From Candidatus Rokuibacteriota bacterium (lineage in GTDB: Bacteria > Methylomirabilota > Methylomirabilia > Rokubacteriales > CSP1-6), in NCBI GenBank assembly GCA_003220315.1, contig QHSA01000137.1:1-48447 (forward strand): 48,447 nucleotides of DNA, given 5' to 3'. The notes below the pieces were generated by a model. That model saw only the letters and a program-made list of their open reading frames with translations. It did no database searches and was not told the DNA's origin. Made by a program: the position numbers and the translations under genes. This document shows positions 29,425-39,319 of this stretch, one piece after another; the first letter of the stretch is position 1; the number at the start of each line of letters is the position of its first letter.

Positions 29425-30363
29425 GTGGCCGTCGGTCCGCGCGCGCTCGAGGTGACCGGGCTCCATGTGCCCGGCCGCCTCGCGCGCGCCCGCGAGTGGT
29501 GGGAGCAGGAGCACGTCTTCGGGTACGGCCTCATCGTGCCCGCGCTTCTCCTCCTGACCTGCCTCGTCGCGTACCCGTTCGGCATGGCGATCTACTTCAG
29601 TCTCTCCGACTATTGGGTGGGATCGCCGGGCGGCTTCGTGGGTCTGGCCAACTACCGCGACATCCTCGCCAACGACGTCTTTCGCCAGACCATCCAGAAC
29701 TCGTTCGTGTTCACCGGCATCGCGCTCACGCTCAAGACGGTGCTCGGCGTGTGGCTGGCCCTCCTGCTCGCCCGCGACATGCGCTTCAAGCGGCTCATCC
29801 GGGGCGCGGTGCTGCTGCCATGGGTGATCCCGACGGCACTCTCGACCCTGGGTTGGTGGTGGATGTTCGACTCGCTCTACAGCGTCGTGAACTGGACGGC
29901 GATCCGCCTCGGGATCCTGAGCCCGCCCGGGCCCAACTGGCTCGGCCAGTCCGCCTACGCGATGGCGGCGGTCATCACCGTCAACGTCTGGCGCGGTCTT
30001 CCCTTCTTCGCGATCACGGTGCTCGCGGGGCTCGTCTCGATCCCGCGCGAGTTCCACGAGGCGGCCGAGGTGGACGGCGCTGGTCCGTGGGGACGGTTCT
30101 GGCACGTGACGTTGCCGCTCCTCAGGCCGGTCCTCGCGGTCGTCATCCTGTTCTCGACGATCTTCACCTTCAGCGACTTCAATATCGTGTACGTGCTCAC
30201 CCGTGGCGGGCCCGTCAACATGACGCACCTCTTCGCGACGCTCGCGTACCAGATCGGGCTCAACGGCGGCAACCTGGGCCAGGGCGCGGCGATCTCGCTG
30301 TTCCTCTTCCCGCTGCTGGGAGCCGTGGTGTTCCTCCAGCTGCGCTACATCCGAAAGGAGTAG
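29425..30363 (+). CDS. ABC transporter permease (MalF/UgpA type)
   Basis: A 312-residue inner-membrane permease with about six helices. The EAA loop is clear: EFHEAAEVDGAGPWGRFWHVTLPLLRP. The first helix is at about residues 32-52 (GYGLIVPALLLLTCLVAYPFG). GTG 29425 is the start, one base after the binding-protein stop. It forms the translocation channel with the next gene product. Confidence 0.9.
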   Translation: MAVGPRALEVTGLHVPGRLARAREWWEQEHVFGYGLIVPALLLLTCLVAYPFGMAIYFSLSDYWVGSPGGFVGLANYRDILANDVFRQTIQNSFVFTGIALTLKTVLGVWLALLLARDMRFKRLIRGAVLLPWVIPTALSTLGWWWMFDSLYSVVNWTAIRLGILSPPGPNWLGQSAYAMAAVITVNVWRGLPFFAITVLAGLVSIPREFHEAAEVDGAGPWGRFWHVTLPLLRPVLAVVILFSTIFTFSDFNIVYVLTRGGPVNMTHLFATLAYQIGLNGGNLGQGAAISLFLFPLLGAVVFLQLRYIRKE

Positions 30364-30365
30364 GG

Positions 30366-31223
30366 GTGGCGGGCGCTCGGGACCGCGAGGTGACGATCCG
30401 GTCGGCGACGTTCACGTACGCGAACCTCGTGCCGTTCCTCGCCTTCGCGCTGTTCCCGTTTTACTTCATGCTCATCACCTCGCTGAAGTCGAACGCCGAG
30501 CTCTATAACCTCAAGTCCATCCCGTTCCTCGTCCAGACGGGAGTGATCGCCGACCACTACCAGTACCTGTTCCAGCGCACCGAGTTCCTCACGTGGATGA
30601 AGAACAGCCTCATCATCAGTGTCGTCGCGACGTCGGCGTCGCTCGCGATCGCGATCCTGGCCGGCTACAGCCTGGCGCGCCTGCGCTACCGCGGCGTGGC
30701 CTCGTTCGGCACCGCGGTGTTCGTCACCTACCTCGTCCCGCCGACGCTCCTGTTCCTGCCACTCTCTCAGGTGGTCGTGTGGCTCGGGATCTCGGATACG
30801 ATCTGGGCGCTCATCGTCACATACCCGACCTTCCTCGTGCCCTTCTGCACGTGGCTTCTGATGGGCTACTTTCGCACGGTGCCGCGGGAGGTCGAGGAGT
30901 GCGCCCTCGTGGACGGGGCCTCCCGGATGCAAACGCTCATCCGCATCGTTTTGCCGATGGCGGTGCCCGGGATCGTCTGCGCGGCGCTCTTCAGCTTCAC
31001 CCTGTGCTGGAACGAGTTCATCTACGCGCTCACGTTCGTCTCGCAGAGCGCCAACAAGACCGCGGTCGTCGGCGTGACGGCAGACCTCATCCGCGGCGAC
31101 ATCTACTACTGGGGCTCACTGATGGCCGGCGCGGTCCTCGCCAGCGTGCCGATCGTCGCGGTCTATGTCTTCTTCCTCGACTACTACGTGTCCGGCCTCA
31201 CCGCCGGCGCCGTGAAAGGCTAG
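30366..31223 (+). CDS. ABC transporter permease (MalG/UgpE type)
   Basis: A 285-residue permease. The EAA motif is EVEECALVDGASRMQTLIRIVLPMAVPG. About six membrane helices are visible, from NLVPFLAFALFPFYFMLITSL to VPIVAVYVFFLDYYVSGLTAGAVKG, the last being the typical UgpE/MalG end. GTG 30366 is the likely start; GTG 30390 is an alternative. No ATPase gene follows: the next gene is a MoxR-type AAA protein. The system must borrow a MalK/UgpC-type ATPase encoded elsewhere. Confidence 0.9.
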   Translation: MAGARDREVTIRSATFTYANLVPFLAFALFPFYFMLITSLKSNAELYNLKSIPFLVQTGVIADHYQYLFQRTEFLTWMKNSLIISVVATSASLAIAILAGYSLARLRYRGVASFGTAVFVTYLVPPTLLFLPLSQVVVWLGISDTIWALIVTYPTFLVPFCTWLLMGYFRTVPREVEECALVDGASRMQTLIRIVLPMAVPGIVCAALFSFTLCWNEFIYALTFVSQSANKTAVVGVTADLIRGDIYYWGSLMAGAVLASVPIVAVYVFFLDYYVSGLTAGAVKG

Positions 31224-31234
31224 GCGGCGCGCGA

Positions 31235-32179
31235 GTGACGTCCGCCCCCTCGGGCCGCGACACGCTCTGGACGCTCGCCCGCTCCATCGAAACGGTCATG
31301 CGGGGGCAGTCGGCCGCGATCCGGAAGCTGCTCGCCGCGTTCGCGAGCGGCGGCCACGTGCTGCTGGAGGACTACCCGGGCACCGGCAAGACGACGCTCG
31401 CCAAGGCCCTCGCCCGGTCGATCGGCGCCACGTTCAAGCGCATCCAGTTCACGCCCGACCTCCTGCCGTCGGACATCCTGGGCGTGTCGGTCTTCGACCA
31501 GCGCGATCACGCCTTCCATTTCCACGAGGGCGCGATCTTCACGAATGTCTTGCTGGCCGACGAGATCAACCGTGCCTCGCCGCGGACCCAGTCGGCGCTC
31601 CTCGAGGCGATGGCCGAGGGCCAGGTGTCGGTCGAGGGACGCACGCTCAGGCTCGCGGAGCTCTTCTTCGTCATCGCCACGCAGAACCCGGTGGAGTTCC
31701 GCGGCACGTACCCCCTGCCCGAGGCGCAGATGGACCGGTTCGCGATGCAGTTCGCGCTCGGGTACGTCGCCCCCGAGGAGGAGGTCGCGATCCTCTCGGC
31801 CCAGGAGCAGCACCACCCGCTGGACGATGTCACGCCGTGCGTGTCGATGGACGATGCCCTTCGGCTCCGGCGAAGCGTCAGGGACGTGCGCGTGAGCGAC
31901 GAGCTCCGGCGCTACGCCGTGGACCTCGTGCGCGCGACCCGCGCGCTCGCCGGGGTGCAGCTCGGCGCGAGCCCTCGCGCCTCGCTCGCGCTGGTGAAGG
32001 CGGCCCAGGCCCTGGCGCTCCTCGACGGCGCGGCATTCGTCGTGCCCGAGCACGTCCAGGAGCTCGCCGTGCCGGTCATCGCGCACCGGCTCGTGATCGA
32101 CCCGCAGGCGCGCTTCTCGGGCGTCACCGCGCCCGGCCTCGTCGAGGAGATCGTGAAGACGGTTCCCGTCCCGGCGTGA
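31235..32179 (+). CDS. MoxR family AAA ATPase
   Basis: A 314-residue AAA+ protein. Walker A is EDYPGTGKTT, Walker B is LLADEINRA, sensor 1 is FFVIATQNPVEF and the sensor-2 region follows. MoxR proteins are chaperone-like ATPases, often encoded with DUF58 and transglutaminase proteins; exactly that trio follows here. GTG 31235 is chosen as the first start after the permease stop. Its stop overlaps the GTG of the DUF58 gene. Confidence 0.93.
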   Translation: MTSAPSGRDTLWTLARSIETVMRGQSAAIRKLLAAFASGGHVLLEDYPGTGKTTLAKALARSIGATFKRIQFTPDLLPSDILGVSVFDQRDHAFHFHEGAIFTNVLLADEINRASPRTQSALLEAMAEGQVSVEGRTLRLAELFFVIATQNPVEFRGTYPLPEAQMDRFAMQFALGYVAPEEEVAILSAQEQHHPLDDVTPCVSMDDALRLRRSVRDVRVSDELRRYAVDLVRATRALAGVQLGASPRASLALVKAAQALALLDGAAFVVPEHVQELAVPVIAHRLVIDPQARFSGVTAPGLVEEIVKTVPVPA

Positions 32180-33504
32180 AGCGGGTCGCCTACCGGCTCT
32201 TCCGGTCCACCGCGTCGTTCCAGTACCGGCTCGGCCGGCAGCTCACGCCCGCGGGCAAGCTCGTCCTCGTCGCGCTCGGCGCCGCCGGGGTCATCGGGTT
32301 CGACACCAATCGCACCGTCGGCTATCAGGCGTTCACACTCCTCGCCGCGCTCCTGGTCGTCGCCGCGGCCTGGAGCGTCGTCTTCCGGGTGCGCCTGGAC
32401 ATCCAGCGCGTCCTCCCCCGCTTCGTCACGGCCGGCGCGCCCGCCGCGTACCGCCTCGTGATCCGCAACGGAACCGTGCGCCCCCAGCGCGGTCTGGTGC
32501 TCCTCGAGGACCTCGCCGACCCGAGTCCGTCGTTCGACGAGTTCCTCCGCGCGCGCGAGCCGGGCGAGGAGCGGCGGAACTGGTTCGACCGGACGGTCGG
32601 CTACCCCCGCTGGGCCTGGCTCATCGAGCGCCGGCGCGGCGCGGGGATCGCGCCGCGTCCGCTGCCGCCGCTCCCTGCGGGGGGCGCGCGCGAGGTGGAG
32701 GTCGCGCTCCTTCCGCTCCGTCGGGGACGCCTCGCGTTCACTGGCGTCACGATCGCGCGGCCGGATCTGTTCGGCCTCGTCAACGCGCTCGTCACGATCC
32801 CGCTCCCCGGCGCCCTCGTCGTGCTGCCGAAGCGCTACGCGGTGCCGGACCTGGCCCTCCCGGGAGTGCGGAAGTACCAGCGGGGCGGCGTCGCTCTCGC
32901 CGGCGCGGTGGGAGACTCGGAGGAATTTGTCTCACTGCGCGATTACCGTCCCGGCGACCCGCTGCGCCGCGTTCACTGGAGGAGCGCAGCGCGCGTCGGC
33001 CGGCCGGTGGTGAAGGAGTACCAGGACGAGTTCTTCGTCCGCCACGCGCTCGTCCTGGACACGTTCGTGGAGCACGAGGAGAGCGACGTCTTCGAGGAGG
33101 CGGTCTCCGTCGCGGCGTCGATCGCCTGCTCGATCCAAACCAAAGACTCGCTCCTCGACCTCCTGTTCGTGGGGCCCGAGACCTATTGCTTTACCGCGGG
33201 GCGCGGCCTCGGCCACACGGACCACATGCTCGAGGTCCTGGCTGGGGTGCGCCCCTGCCGCGACAAGCCGTTCCGCGCGCTTCGCGACGCGGTCCTCGAG
33301 CGCTCCGCGTCGCTCTCGGGCGCTGTCGCGGTCCTGCTCGCGTGGGACGCGCCGCGTCGCGACTTCGTCCGGCGCCTGCGCGCCCTCGGCATCCCGACGC
33401 GGGCCTTCGTCGTCGGCGACGGGACCACACCGGCGGGCGGGCCCGGCGACCAGGTCCAGCACCTCGAGGTCGGCCGGATCGGCGAGGGGCTCGCGCGGTC
33501 ATGA
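32176..33504 (+). CDS. DUF58 domain protein
   Basis: A 442-residue protein with two membrane helices near the N-terminus (GKLVLVALGAAGVIGF and AFTLLAALLVVAAAWSVVF). The DUF58 core motif is present at about residues 257-275: SLRDYRPGDPLRRVHWRSAAR. The remainder resembles a von Willebrand A-like fold. The protein is a usual partner of MoxR. GTG 32176 overlaps the MoxR stop by four bases, and the stop overlaps the start of the transglutaminase gene by four bases. Confidence 0.9.
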   Translation: MKRVAYRLFRSTASFQYRLGRQLTPAGKLVLVALGAAGVIGFDTNRTVGYQAFTLLAALLVVAAAWSVVFRVRLDIQRVLPRFVTAGAPAAYRLVIRNGTVRPQRGLVLLEDLADPSPSFDEFLRAREPGEERRNWFDRTVGYPRWAWLIERRRGAGIAPRPLPPLPAGGAREVEVALLPLRRGRLAFTGVTIARPDLFGLVNALVTIPLPGALVVLPKRYAVPDLALPGVRKYQRGGVALAGAVGDSEEFVSLRDYRPGDPLRRVHWRSAARVGRPVVKEYQDEFFVRHALVLDTFVEHEESDVFEEAVSVAASIACSIQTKDSLLDLLFVGPETYCFTAGRGLGHTDHMLEVLAGVRPCRDKPFRALRDAVLERSASLSGAVAVLLAWDAPRRDFVRRLRALGIPTRAFVVGDGTTPAGGPGDQVQHLEVGRIGEGLARS

Positions 33505-35516
33505 CCCCGCCGGTCTTGCTCGGCGCCGCCGTGGTGTTCTGGGGCTGGGAGACCGGGCTCCTCCTCCCCGCGACTGCGCTCGCCGTCCTCCTCGAGGGGG
33601 CGCGCGCCGTCGCGTGGCGCGTCGACTTCTCGCGCCGTGACTTCCACCGCATCTCCGATCTCTGCACGGTCGTCTTCGCCGGGAGCGCTGTCTACCTCTT
33701 CACCGCGAGCGGGACGCGCGTCGCCGGCGCGCCCGGGGCGATGACCGTCCTCTTCCAGTGGCTGCCGCTCCTGGTGGCGCCCCTCGTCGTATGCCAGGCG
33801 TACAGCACGGCTGGGAAGGTGGACCTGGGGGCGTTCCTCTGGGCGTACCGAAAGAAGGCGGCGGACGAACGCGACCCCTCGACGGACGCGCTCGACGTCG
33901 CGTACCCCTACGGCGTGCTCTGCGTCCTCTCGGCCAGCGCCGCCAACGTGCGGACCCCCGTGTACTACGCGGCAGTCTGCCTGCTCACCGCCTGGGCCCT
34001 CTGGGTCGTGCGCTCGCCCCGCTTCTCCCCGCTCTGGTGGGTCGCGTCGCTCGCCGTGGCCAGCGTCGCGGGGTACGGCGGGCACGTCGCCCTCCACCGC
34101 GTCCAGCAAACCCTCGAGGAGATGGCCTTCGAATACATCTCGAGCCTCGTCCGCCGGGACACCGATCCCTTCCGCTCGGCCACGGCGATCGGCCACCTCG
34201 GGCGGCTGAAGCTCTCCGACCGGATCCTCTTGCGCGTCACACCGGCCGCCGGCCAGGCGCCGCCGTTCCTTTTGCGCGAGGCGAGCTACAACGTCTACAA
34301 CTCGCCCGCGTGGTTCGCGGTGGGGGCCGCGTTCACGTCCGTCCAGCCCGAGGCCGGGGGCGAGACCTGGAAGCTCGCGCCGGGGCCGGCGCCCGAGGCG
34401 AGCGTGGGCGTCTCCGTGTACCTGCCTCGCGGCCGAGGCGTGCTGCCGCTGCCCGCGCGCGCGATGGAGATCGACAAGCTCGCCGTCGTCCGGCTCTCGA
34501 AAAACCCGCTCGGCGCGGTGAGGGTGGACGAGGGGCTCGGGCTGGTCACCTACCGGGTCCGTGTCGGGCCCGACGCCCCGCTCGACGCCCCGCCGACGGG
34601 CTTCGACATGGCCGTCCCCGCCGCAGAAGCGGTCGCGGTGGCGCGGATCGCGGCCGACCTCGGGCTCGCCGGGAGGCCGCCGGCGGAGCGTCTCGCGGCG
34701 GTGGCCGCCTTCTTCCGGACCAGGTTCCGCTATTCGACCTACGCCGACCGGCCGCTCGGCCAGTCGCCCCTCGAAGACTTCCTCCTCCGCAGGCGCTCCG
34801 GCCATTGCGAATACTTCGCCACAGCGACCGTCCTGGTACTCCGCGCGGCGGGCGTGCCGGCGCGCTACGCGACCGGCTACTCGGTCCAGGAGTGGAGCCG
34901 CCTGGAGCAGCGCTATGTCGTCCGCGCGCGGCACGCGCACTCGTGGGCCCTCGGGTGGGTGGAGGGCGCCTGGCGAGACCTCGACACGACCCCGCCCGTG
35001 TGGGCGGACGAGGAAGCGGCGGTCGCGTCGGCGTTCGAGCCCGTGAGCGACGTCGGGTCGTGGGCGGTCTTCCTCTTTTCGCGATGGCGCTACGGCGAGG
35101 GCGAGGAGGGCGTCGCCCGATACCTCGTGTGGCTCCTCGTGCCGCTCGTGCTGGGACTCGCGTGGCGCCTCTACGGGCGGCGGCGGATCGGTCGCGTGAC
35201 GACCGAGGCCGCACGCGACGAGCCCGCACCGCGCCACGCGGGCGCCGACTCGGAGTTCTACCTGATCGCCGACCGGCTCGCGGCGGCGGGTCTCGGACGG
35301 GGTCCGGCCGAGCCCGTCTCGACGTGGATCGACCGGCTCGAGGCGGCGCACGCGCCGGTCACCGCCGACGCCCTGCGAGGGATCGCCGAGCTCCACTACC
35401 GCTATCGGTTCGACCCCGCGGGGATCGGGGTGGACGAGCGGCACGCCCTTCGGGCGCGCGTCGAGGCGTGGCTCGCCGAACGGGCGGGGGCGGCCCGAGC
35501 CCGCGCGCACGATTGA
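33501..35516 (+). CDS. Membrane transglutaminase-like protein (TgpA type)
   Basis: A 671-residue protein. The N-terminal part (about 1-200) has several membrane helices. The transglutaminase core lies at about 395-500 with Cys in RRRSGHCEYFATA, His in RARHAHSWALGWV and Asp in WRDLDTTPP, a full papain-like triad. Another membrane helix (YLVWLLVPLVLGLAWRLYG) and a C-terminal DUF4129-like domain follow. This is the TgpA-type partner of MoxR and DUF58; the three probably act together at the membrane in an envelope-related process that remains undefined. Confidence 0.9.
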   Translation: MTPPVLLGAAVVFWGWETGLLLPATALAVLLEGARAVAWRVDFSRRDFHRISDLCTVVFAGSAVYLFTASGTRVAGAPGAMTVLFQWLPLLVAPLVVCQAYSTAGKVDLGAFLWAYRKKAADERDPSTDALDVAYPYGVLCVLSASAANVRTPVYYAAVCLLTAWALWVVRSPRFSPLWWVASLAVASVAGYGGHVALHRVQQTLEEMAFEYISSLVRRDTDPFRSATAIGHLGRLKLSDRILLRVTPAAGQAPPFLLREASYNVYNSPAWFAVGAAFTSVQPEAGGETWKLAPGPAPEASVGVSVYLPRGRGVLPLPARAMEIDKLAVVRLSKNPLGAVRVDEGLGLVTYRVRVGPDAPLDAPPTGFDMAVPAAEAVAVARIAADLGLAGRPPAERLAAVAAFFRTRFRYSTYADRPLGQSPLEDFLLRRRSGHCEYFATATVLVLRAAGVPARYATGYSVQEWSRLEQRYVVRARHAHSWALGWVEGAWRDLDTTPPVWADEEAAVASAFEPVSDVGSWAVFLFSRWRYGEGEEGVARYLVWLLVPLVLGLAWRLYGRRRIGRVTTEAARDEPAPRHAGADSEFYLIADRLAAAGLGRGPAEPVSTWIDRLEAAHAPVTADALRGIAELHYRYRFDPAGIGVDERHALRARVEAWLAERAGAARARAHD

Positions 35517-35575
35517 ATTGGACGCCGCGTTGTCTTACCTTGTCTCCCTTGACGGCCTAGGTTCCGGGAGGATGC

Positions 35576-36031
35576 GTGCCCTTCGTGAGCGGATCGTTTC
35601 AGAGTCCGAAGGTCAAGCTCCGCGCGATCGGCCCGCGGGAGAGGGGTGTCTTCGCGACGCGGGCGATCCGGAGGGGTGAGATCCTGACGATCTCCGGAGG
35701 CGTCGTACTCCCGTACCGGAAGGTGAAGGCGCTTCCGCGATGGCGCCAGCGCCTCTGCTTTCACATCGAGCACGGTTTCTACCTGGTGCCGCCGCGTGGC
35801 CGGGAGGTCGCGCTCGGCTTCTACATGAATCATTCGTGCACGCCCAACGCCGGCGACCTCAACGGCGCGTCCGCGCTGACGGCGGTCGCCCTGCGTCCGA
35901 TCCGAAGGGGCGAGGAGGTCACGTGCGACTACCGGACGGTCGCCGTCCTGGACGACCGACGCTACCGGCCGCTCCTGAAGTTCCGCTGTCGCTGCGGGGC
36001 GCGGAACTGCGGGGGCGTGATCCGCGCGTGA
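35576..36031 (+). CDS. SET domain protein
   Basis: A 151-residue stand-alone SET domain. The S-adenosylmethionine and active-site motifs are visible: RGVFATRAIRRGEIL, FYMNHSCTPNAG (the NHSC knot) and RGEEVTCDY. A post-SET-like cysteine cluster follows (FRCRCGARNCGG). SET proteins methylate lysines; bacterial targets are mostly unknown. The GTG at 35576 follows GGGAGG by 5-6 bases. Its stop overlaps the GTG of the LivG-type gene by four bases, which places it in a transporter operon. Confidence 0.88.
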   Translation: MPFVSGSFQSPKVKLRAIGPRERGVFATRAIRRGEILTISGGVVLPYRKVKALPRWRQRLCFHIEHGFYLVPPRGREVALGFYMNHSCTPNAGDLNGASALTAVALRPIRRGEEVTCDYRTVAVLDDRRYRPLLKFRCRCGARNCGGVIRA

Positions 36032-36770
36032 CCGACGCCCTCCTGCGCACCGAGCAGCTCTCGCGCAGCTACGGGAGTCTCCTCGCGGTGGACCGCGTGG
36101 ACCTGACGGTCCACGCGGGCGAGCTGCGCTCGATCATCGGCCCGAACGGCGCGGGGAAGACGACGCTCTTCCGGCTGATCTCCGGCGAGGTCGCACCGAC
36201 CGCGGGCCGCATCTGGTTCCGGGGGCGGGAGGTGACGGGGCTGCCCCAGCACGTCGTCTCGCGGCTCGGGATCGCGAAGTCGTACCAGATCACCAACGTC
36301 TTCCCGCGCCTCACCGTGCGCGAGAACGTGCGGGTGGCCGCCCAGGGGCACGCGCGCTCCTTCGACTTCTGGTCGCGCGCCGACCGGCTCGCCGCCCCGC
36401 TCGACCGGGCAAGGGCGCTGCTCGCGACGGTGGGGCTCGAGCGGAAGGCTGACCTCCTGGCCGCGCACCTCTCGCACGGCGAGACGCGACGCCTCGAGCT
36501 CGCCATCACGCTCGCCGTCGACCCCCCCCTCCTCCTGCTCGACGAGCCCACCGGCGGCATGAGCCCGGAGGAAACGGACGCGACGATGGTGCTGATCCGT
36601 GAGCTCGCCGCCGGGCGGACGATCGTGCTGGTCGAGCACAAGATGAAGCTCGTGATGAAGATCTCCGACCGGATCACCGTGCTCCACCAGGGCCAGGTGA
36701 TCGCCGAGGGCACGCCCGAGGAGATCCGGGCGAACGCCCGCGTGCAGCAGACCTACCTCGGGGCGTGGCG

Positions 36771-36774
<4 letters not shown>
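36028..36774 (+). CDS. livG: Branched-chain amino acid ABC transporter ATP-binding protein (LivG type)
   Basis: A 248-residue ABC ATPase. Walker A is GPNGAGKTT, the signature is LSHGETRRLEL (a variant of LSGGQ), Walker B is LLLLDEPTGGM and the switch His is in IVLVEHKMKL. The LivG-specific stretch NVFPRLTVRENV is present. The signature reads LSHGE rather than LSGGE, which is common in LivG. It pairs with the LivF gene that overlaps it by four bases. No LivH/LivM/LivK genes are adjacent; such genes lie 7 kb away on the other strand. Confidence 0.93.
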
Positions 36775-37490
<716 letters not shown>

Positions 37491-37535
37491 GCGCGCGTCG
37501 GACTCACCGCGGTTCGAGCGCCCCCCTCCGAGGTT

Positions 37536-38726
37536 CTAAGCACCCTGGGGGCCCGAGCCGAAGCGGAACATGCCCTCCTGGATGCCGAGCGCACTCTTGC
37601 CGATCGCCTCGAGCATCCGGTCCACCGTCGGCGGCATCAGCGTCGCGGTGCGCACGTCCCGGAAGGCGCGCTCGGCCGGGTAGTCCTTGTAGGCGCCGCG
37701 CCCGCCGACGACCTGGATGACCTTCGACGTCACGTGGAGGGCCACCTCGGTCGCGAGGTATTTGGCGCGGTTCGCCAGCAGGGCGCGCTCGACCATGTCG
37801 GCCGCCACCCAGCTCACCGCGGCCTCGTCGAGGACGAGCCGGGCGGCGTGGAGCTGGGCGGTGAGCTCGCCGATGTGGCGCTGCACCGTCGGGTCCTGCG
37901 CGACGGCGACGTTCTCGGGCCGGACGACGCGCTGGCGCGCGTAGTCGATCGCAAACGCGAGCGCCGCCTCGGCCGCGCCCACGTAGATCGCCGCGTAGCC
38001 GAGTCCGAAGCTCTCCACGACGCCCACCTGCATCGCCGACCCCGGCCGGCCGAGGGTCGCGTCGCCGCCGACCCGCACGCCCTTGAACGTGACGGACGGG
38101 CTGAACGTGGCGCGCATGCCGAGCGTGTTCCATTTGCTGTCGGTGGCGATGCCGGGAGCGTCCGCGGGCACGAGCGCCTGGAGGAGGGCCTTGCCCATGT
38201 CGGCCTCGCCGTCGAGCGCGCACCAGACCATGTAGTAGGACGCGCCGAGCGCCATCGTGCAGAAGTGCTTCAGGCCGTCGATCACCCAGTCGTCGCCGGT
38301 CCGCCGGATCGCGGTCTCCATGAGGAAGGTGCGCGAGAGGCTCACCGCGGGCTCGCTGCCCCAGCTCCCGAAGAGCTTGCCGAAGCGGATGACCTCGGGG
38401 AAATAACGCCGCTTCTGCGCCTCGGTGCCCAGCGAGTCGATGAAGCGCATGACGGTCGAGTGCATATGGAGCGTCATCGCGGTGTTTGCGCAGCCCTGCG
38501 CGATCGTGCGGACGACCGCGATGTAGGTGGGCATGTCGAGGCCGAGCCCGCCGTGCACCCGGGGGATCGCGGAGGCGAGATACCCCTCGGCCCAGAGCTC
38601 GCGCCAGCTCTCGACCGGGTTCTGCCCGGCCCGGTCGTAGTCGGCGGCGCGAGGCGCGATGCGCTCGCGCGTGAGCTGCTCGACGCGCTCGACGACGTGC
38701 CGCGCCTCGGTGCTGAGCCGCGCCAT
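37536..38726 (-). CDS. Acyl-CoA dehydrogenase
   Basis: A 396-residue flavoprotein of the acyl-CoA dehydrogenase family. Marks are the N-terminal helical part with PRVHGGLGLDMPTYIAVVRTIAQGC, the middle beta domain (TGDDWVIDGLKHFCTMALGA) and the C-terminal bundle with VVGGRGAYKDYPAERAFRDVRTATLMPPT. The usual GGxGY/YxxER positions are seen there. The FAD should be bound, but acyl-chain specificity is unclear; related proteins include dibenzothiophene desulfurisation-like and short-chain enzymes. Its start follows the VOC gene stop by 2 bases, so they form an operon. Confidence 0.9.
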   Translation of the reverse strand: MARLSTEARHVVERVEQLTRERIAPRAADYDRAGQNPVESWRELWAEGYLASAIPRVHGGLGLDMPTYIAVVRTIAQGCANTAMTLHMHSTVMRFIDSLGTEAQKRRYFPEVIRFGKLFGSWGSEPAVSLSRTFLMETAIRRTGDDWVIDGLKHFCTMALGASYYMVWCALDGEADMGKALLQALVPADAPGIATDSKWNTLGMRATFSPSVTFKGVRVGGDATLGRPGSAMQVGVVESFGLGYAAIYVGAAEAALAFAIDYARQRVVRPENVAVAQDPTVQRHIGELTAQLHAARLVLDEAAVSWVAADMVERALLANRAKYLATEVALHVTSKVIQVVGGRGAYKDYPAERAFRDVRTATLMPPTVDRMLEAIGKSALGIQEGMFRFGSGPQGA

Positions 38727-38728
38727 CG

Positions 38729-39184
38729 TCAGCGCATACCGCTGACGTCGGCGCGGTCGGTGGCCTTGCACCGGCAGCTGCCGGCCTCGTGGAGCTCGAT
38801 CATGTTCCCCGCCGGGTCGTGCAGGAAGATCTGCTGCGACCGGGGCCCCACGACGCCCTCCGAGACCCAGTAGGAGGCGCCGAGCCGATCGAGCTCCTTT
38901 CGGGCCTCCTGGATGTCGGGAACGGCGAGCGCGACGTGCGGCAGCGAGGGATCCTTCCCGGGACCCTGTGCGAACTTCGACTGGCCGTTGACGCCCATGA
39001 GGTGGATCTGCGCCCTGCCGCCGACGTCCATCCAGTAGCCCGGGATCGTCGGGATGGACGGGCGCCCCGGATCGTGCGAGAGGCCGAGCACGTCCGCGTA
39101 GAACTTCATCGTCTTGTCGGCGTCCTCCTGCGTCGCGCCGACGCGGATGCCGTGATGGTGGAGCTCGAGCACCTTGATGGCCAT
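38729..39184 (-). CDS. VOC / glyoxalase family protein
   Basis: A 151-residue single-VOC protein. It begins MAIKVLELHHHGIRVG, with the first metal-type His, and has SLPHVALAVPD and the C-terminal Glu in DPAGNMIELHEAG. These are the usual glyoxalase or dioxygenase metal ligands. ATG 39184 is preferred because GGGGAGGAG stands 6 bases upstream; a longer in-frame start at 39217 would overlap the promoter at 39213-39242. It is likely expressed with the acyl-CoA dehydrogenase. Confidence 0.85.
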   Translation of the reverse strand: MAIKVLELHHHGIRVGATQEDADKTMKFYADVLGLSHDPGRPSIPTIPGYWMDVGGRAQIHLMGVNGQSKFAQGPGKDPSLPHVALAVPDIQEARKELDRLGASYWVSEGVVGPRSQQIFLHDPAGNMIELHEAGSCRCKATDRADVSGMR

Positions 39185-39212
39185 GGCATTCTCCTCCCCG
39201 ATGTAGCGCTCG

Positions 39213-39242
39213 ATCATAGGAGGCGGCTCCCTCGGGTGTCAA
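39213..39242 (-). promoter_or_regulatory. Promoter of the VOC-acyl-CoA dehydrogenase operon
   Basis: On the minus strand TTGACA (39242-39237), an 18-bp spacer and TATGAT (39218-39213). Both hexamers are close to or at consensus. The same TTGACA/TATGAT pair, with a 17-bp spacer, drives the liv operon at 47788-47760. Confidence 0.65.
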
Positions 39243-39319
39243 TCGTGGTAAAGTCCGCGCCATGATCCCGCGCGGTACTATGATCTGTCGTATTACCAGA
39301 AGGCCAGGAGGTAGGCGAC

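Noticed and set aside
33183-35510. A 775-codon minus-strand open frame opposite the transglutaminase gene
   Set aside because: It has no domain pattern and is rich in Arg, Gly, Pro and Asp, as expected of an antisense shadow in G+C-rich DNA. The plus-strand gene has complete catalytic motifs.
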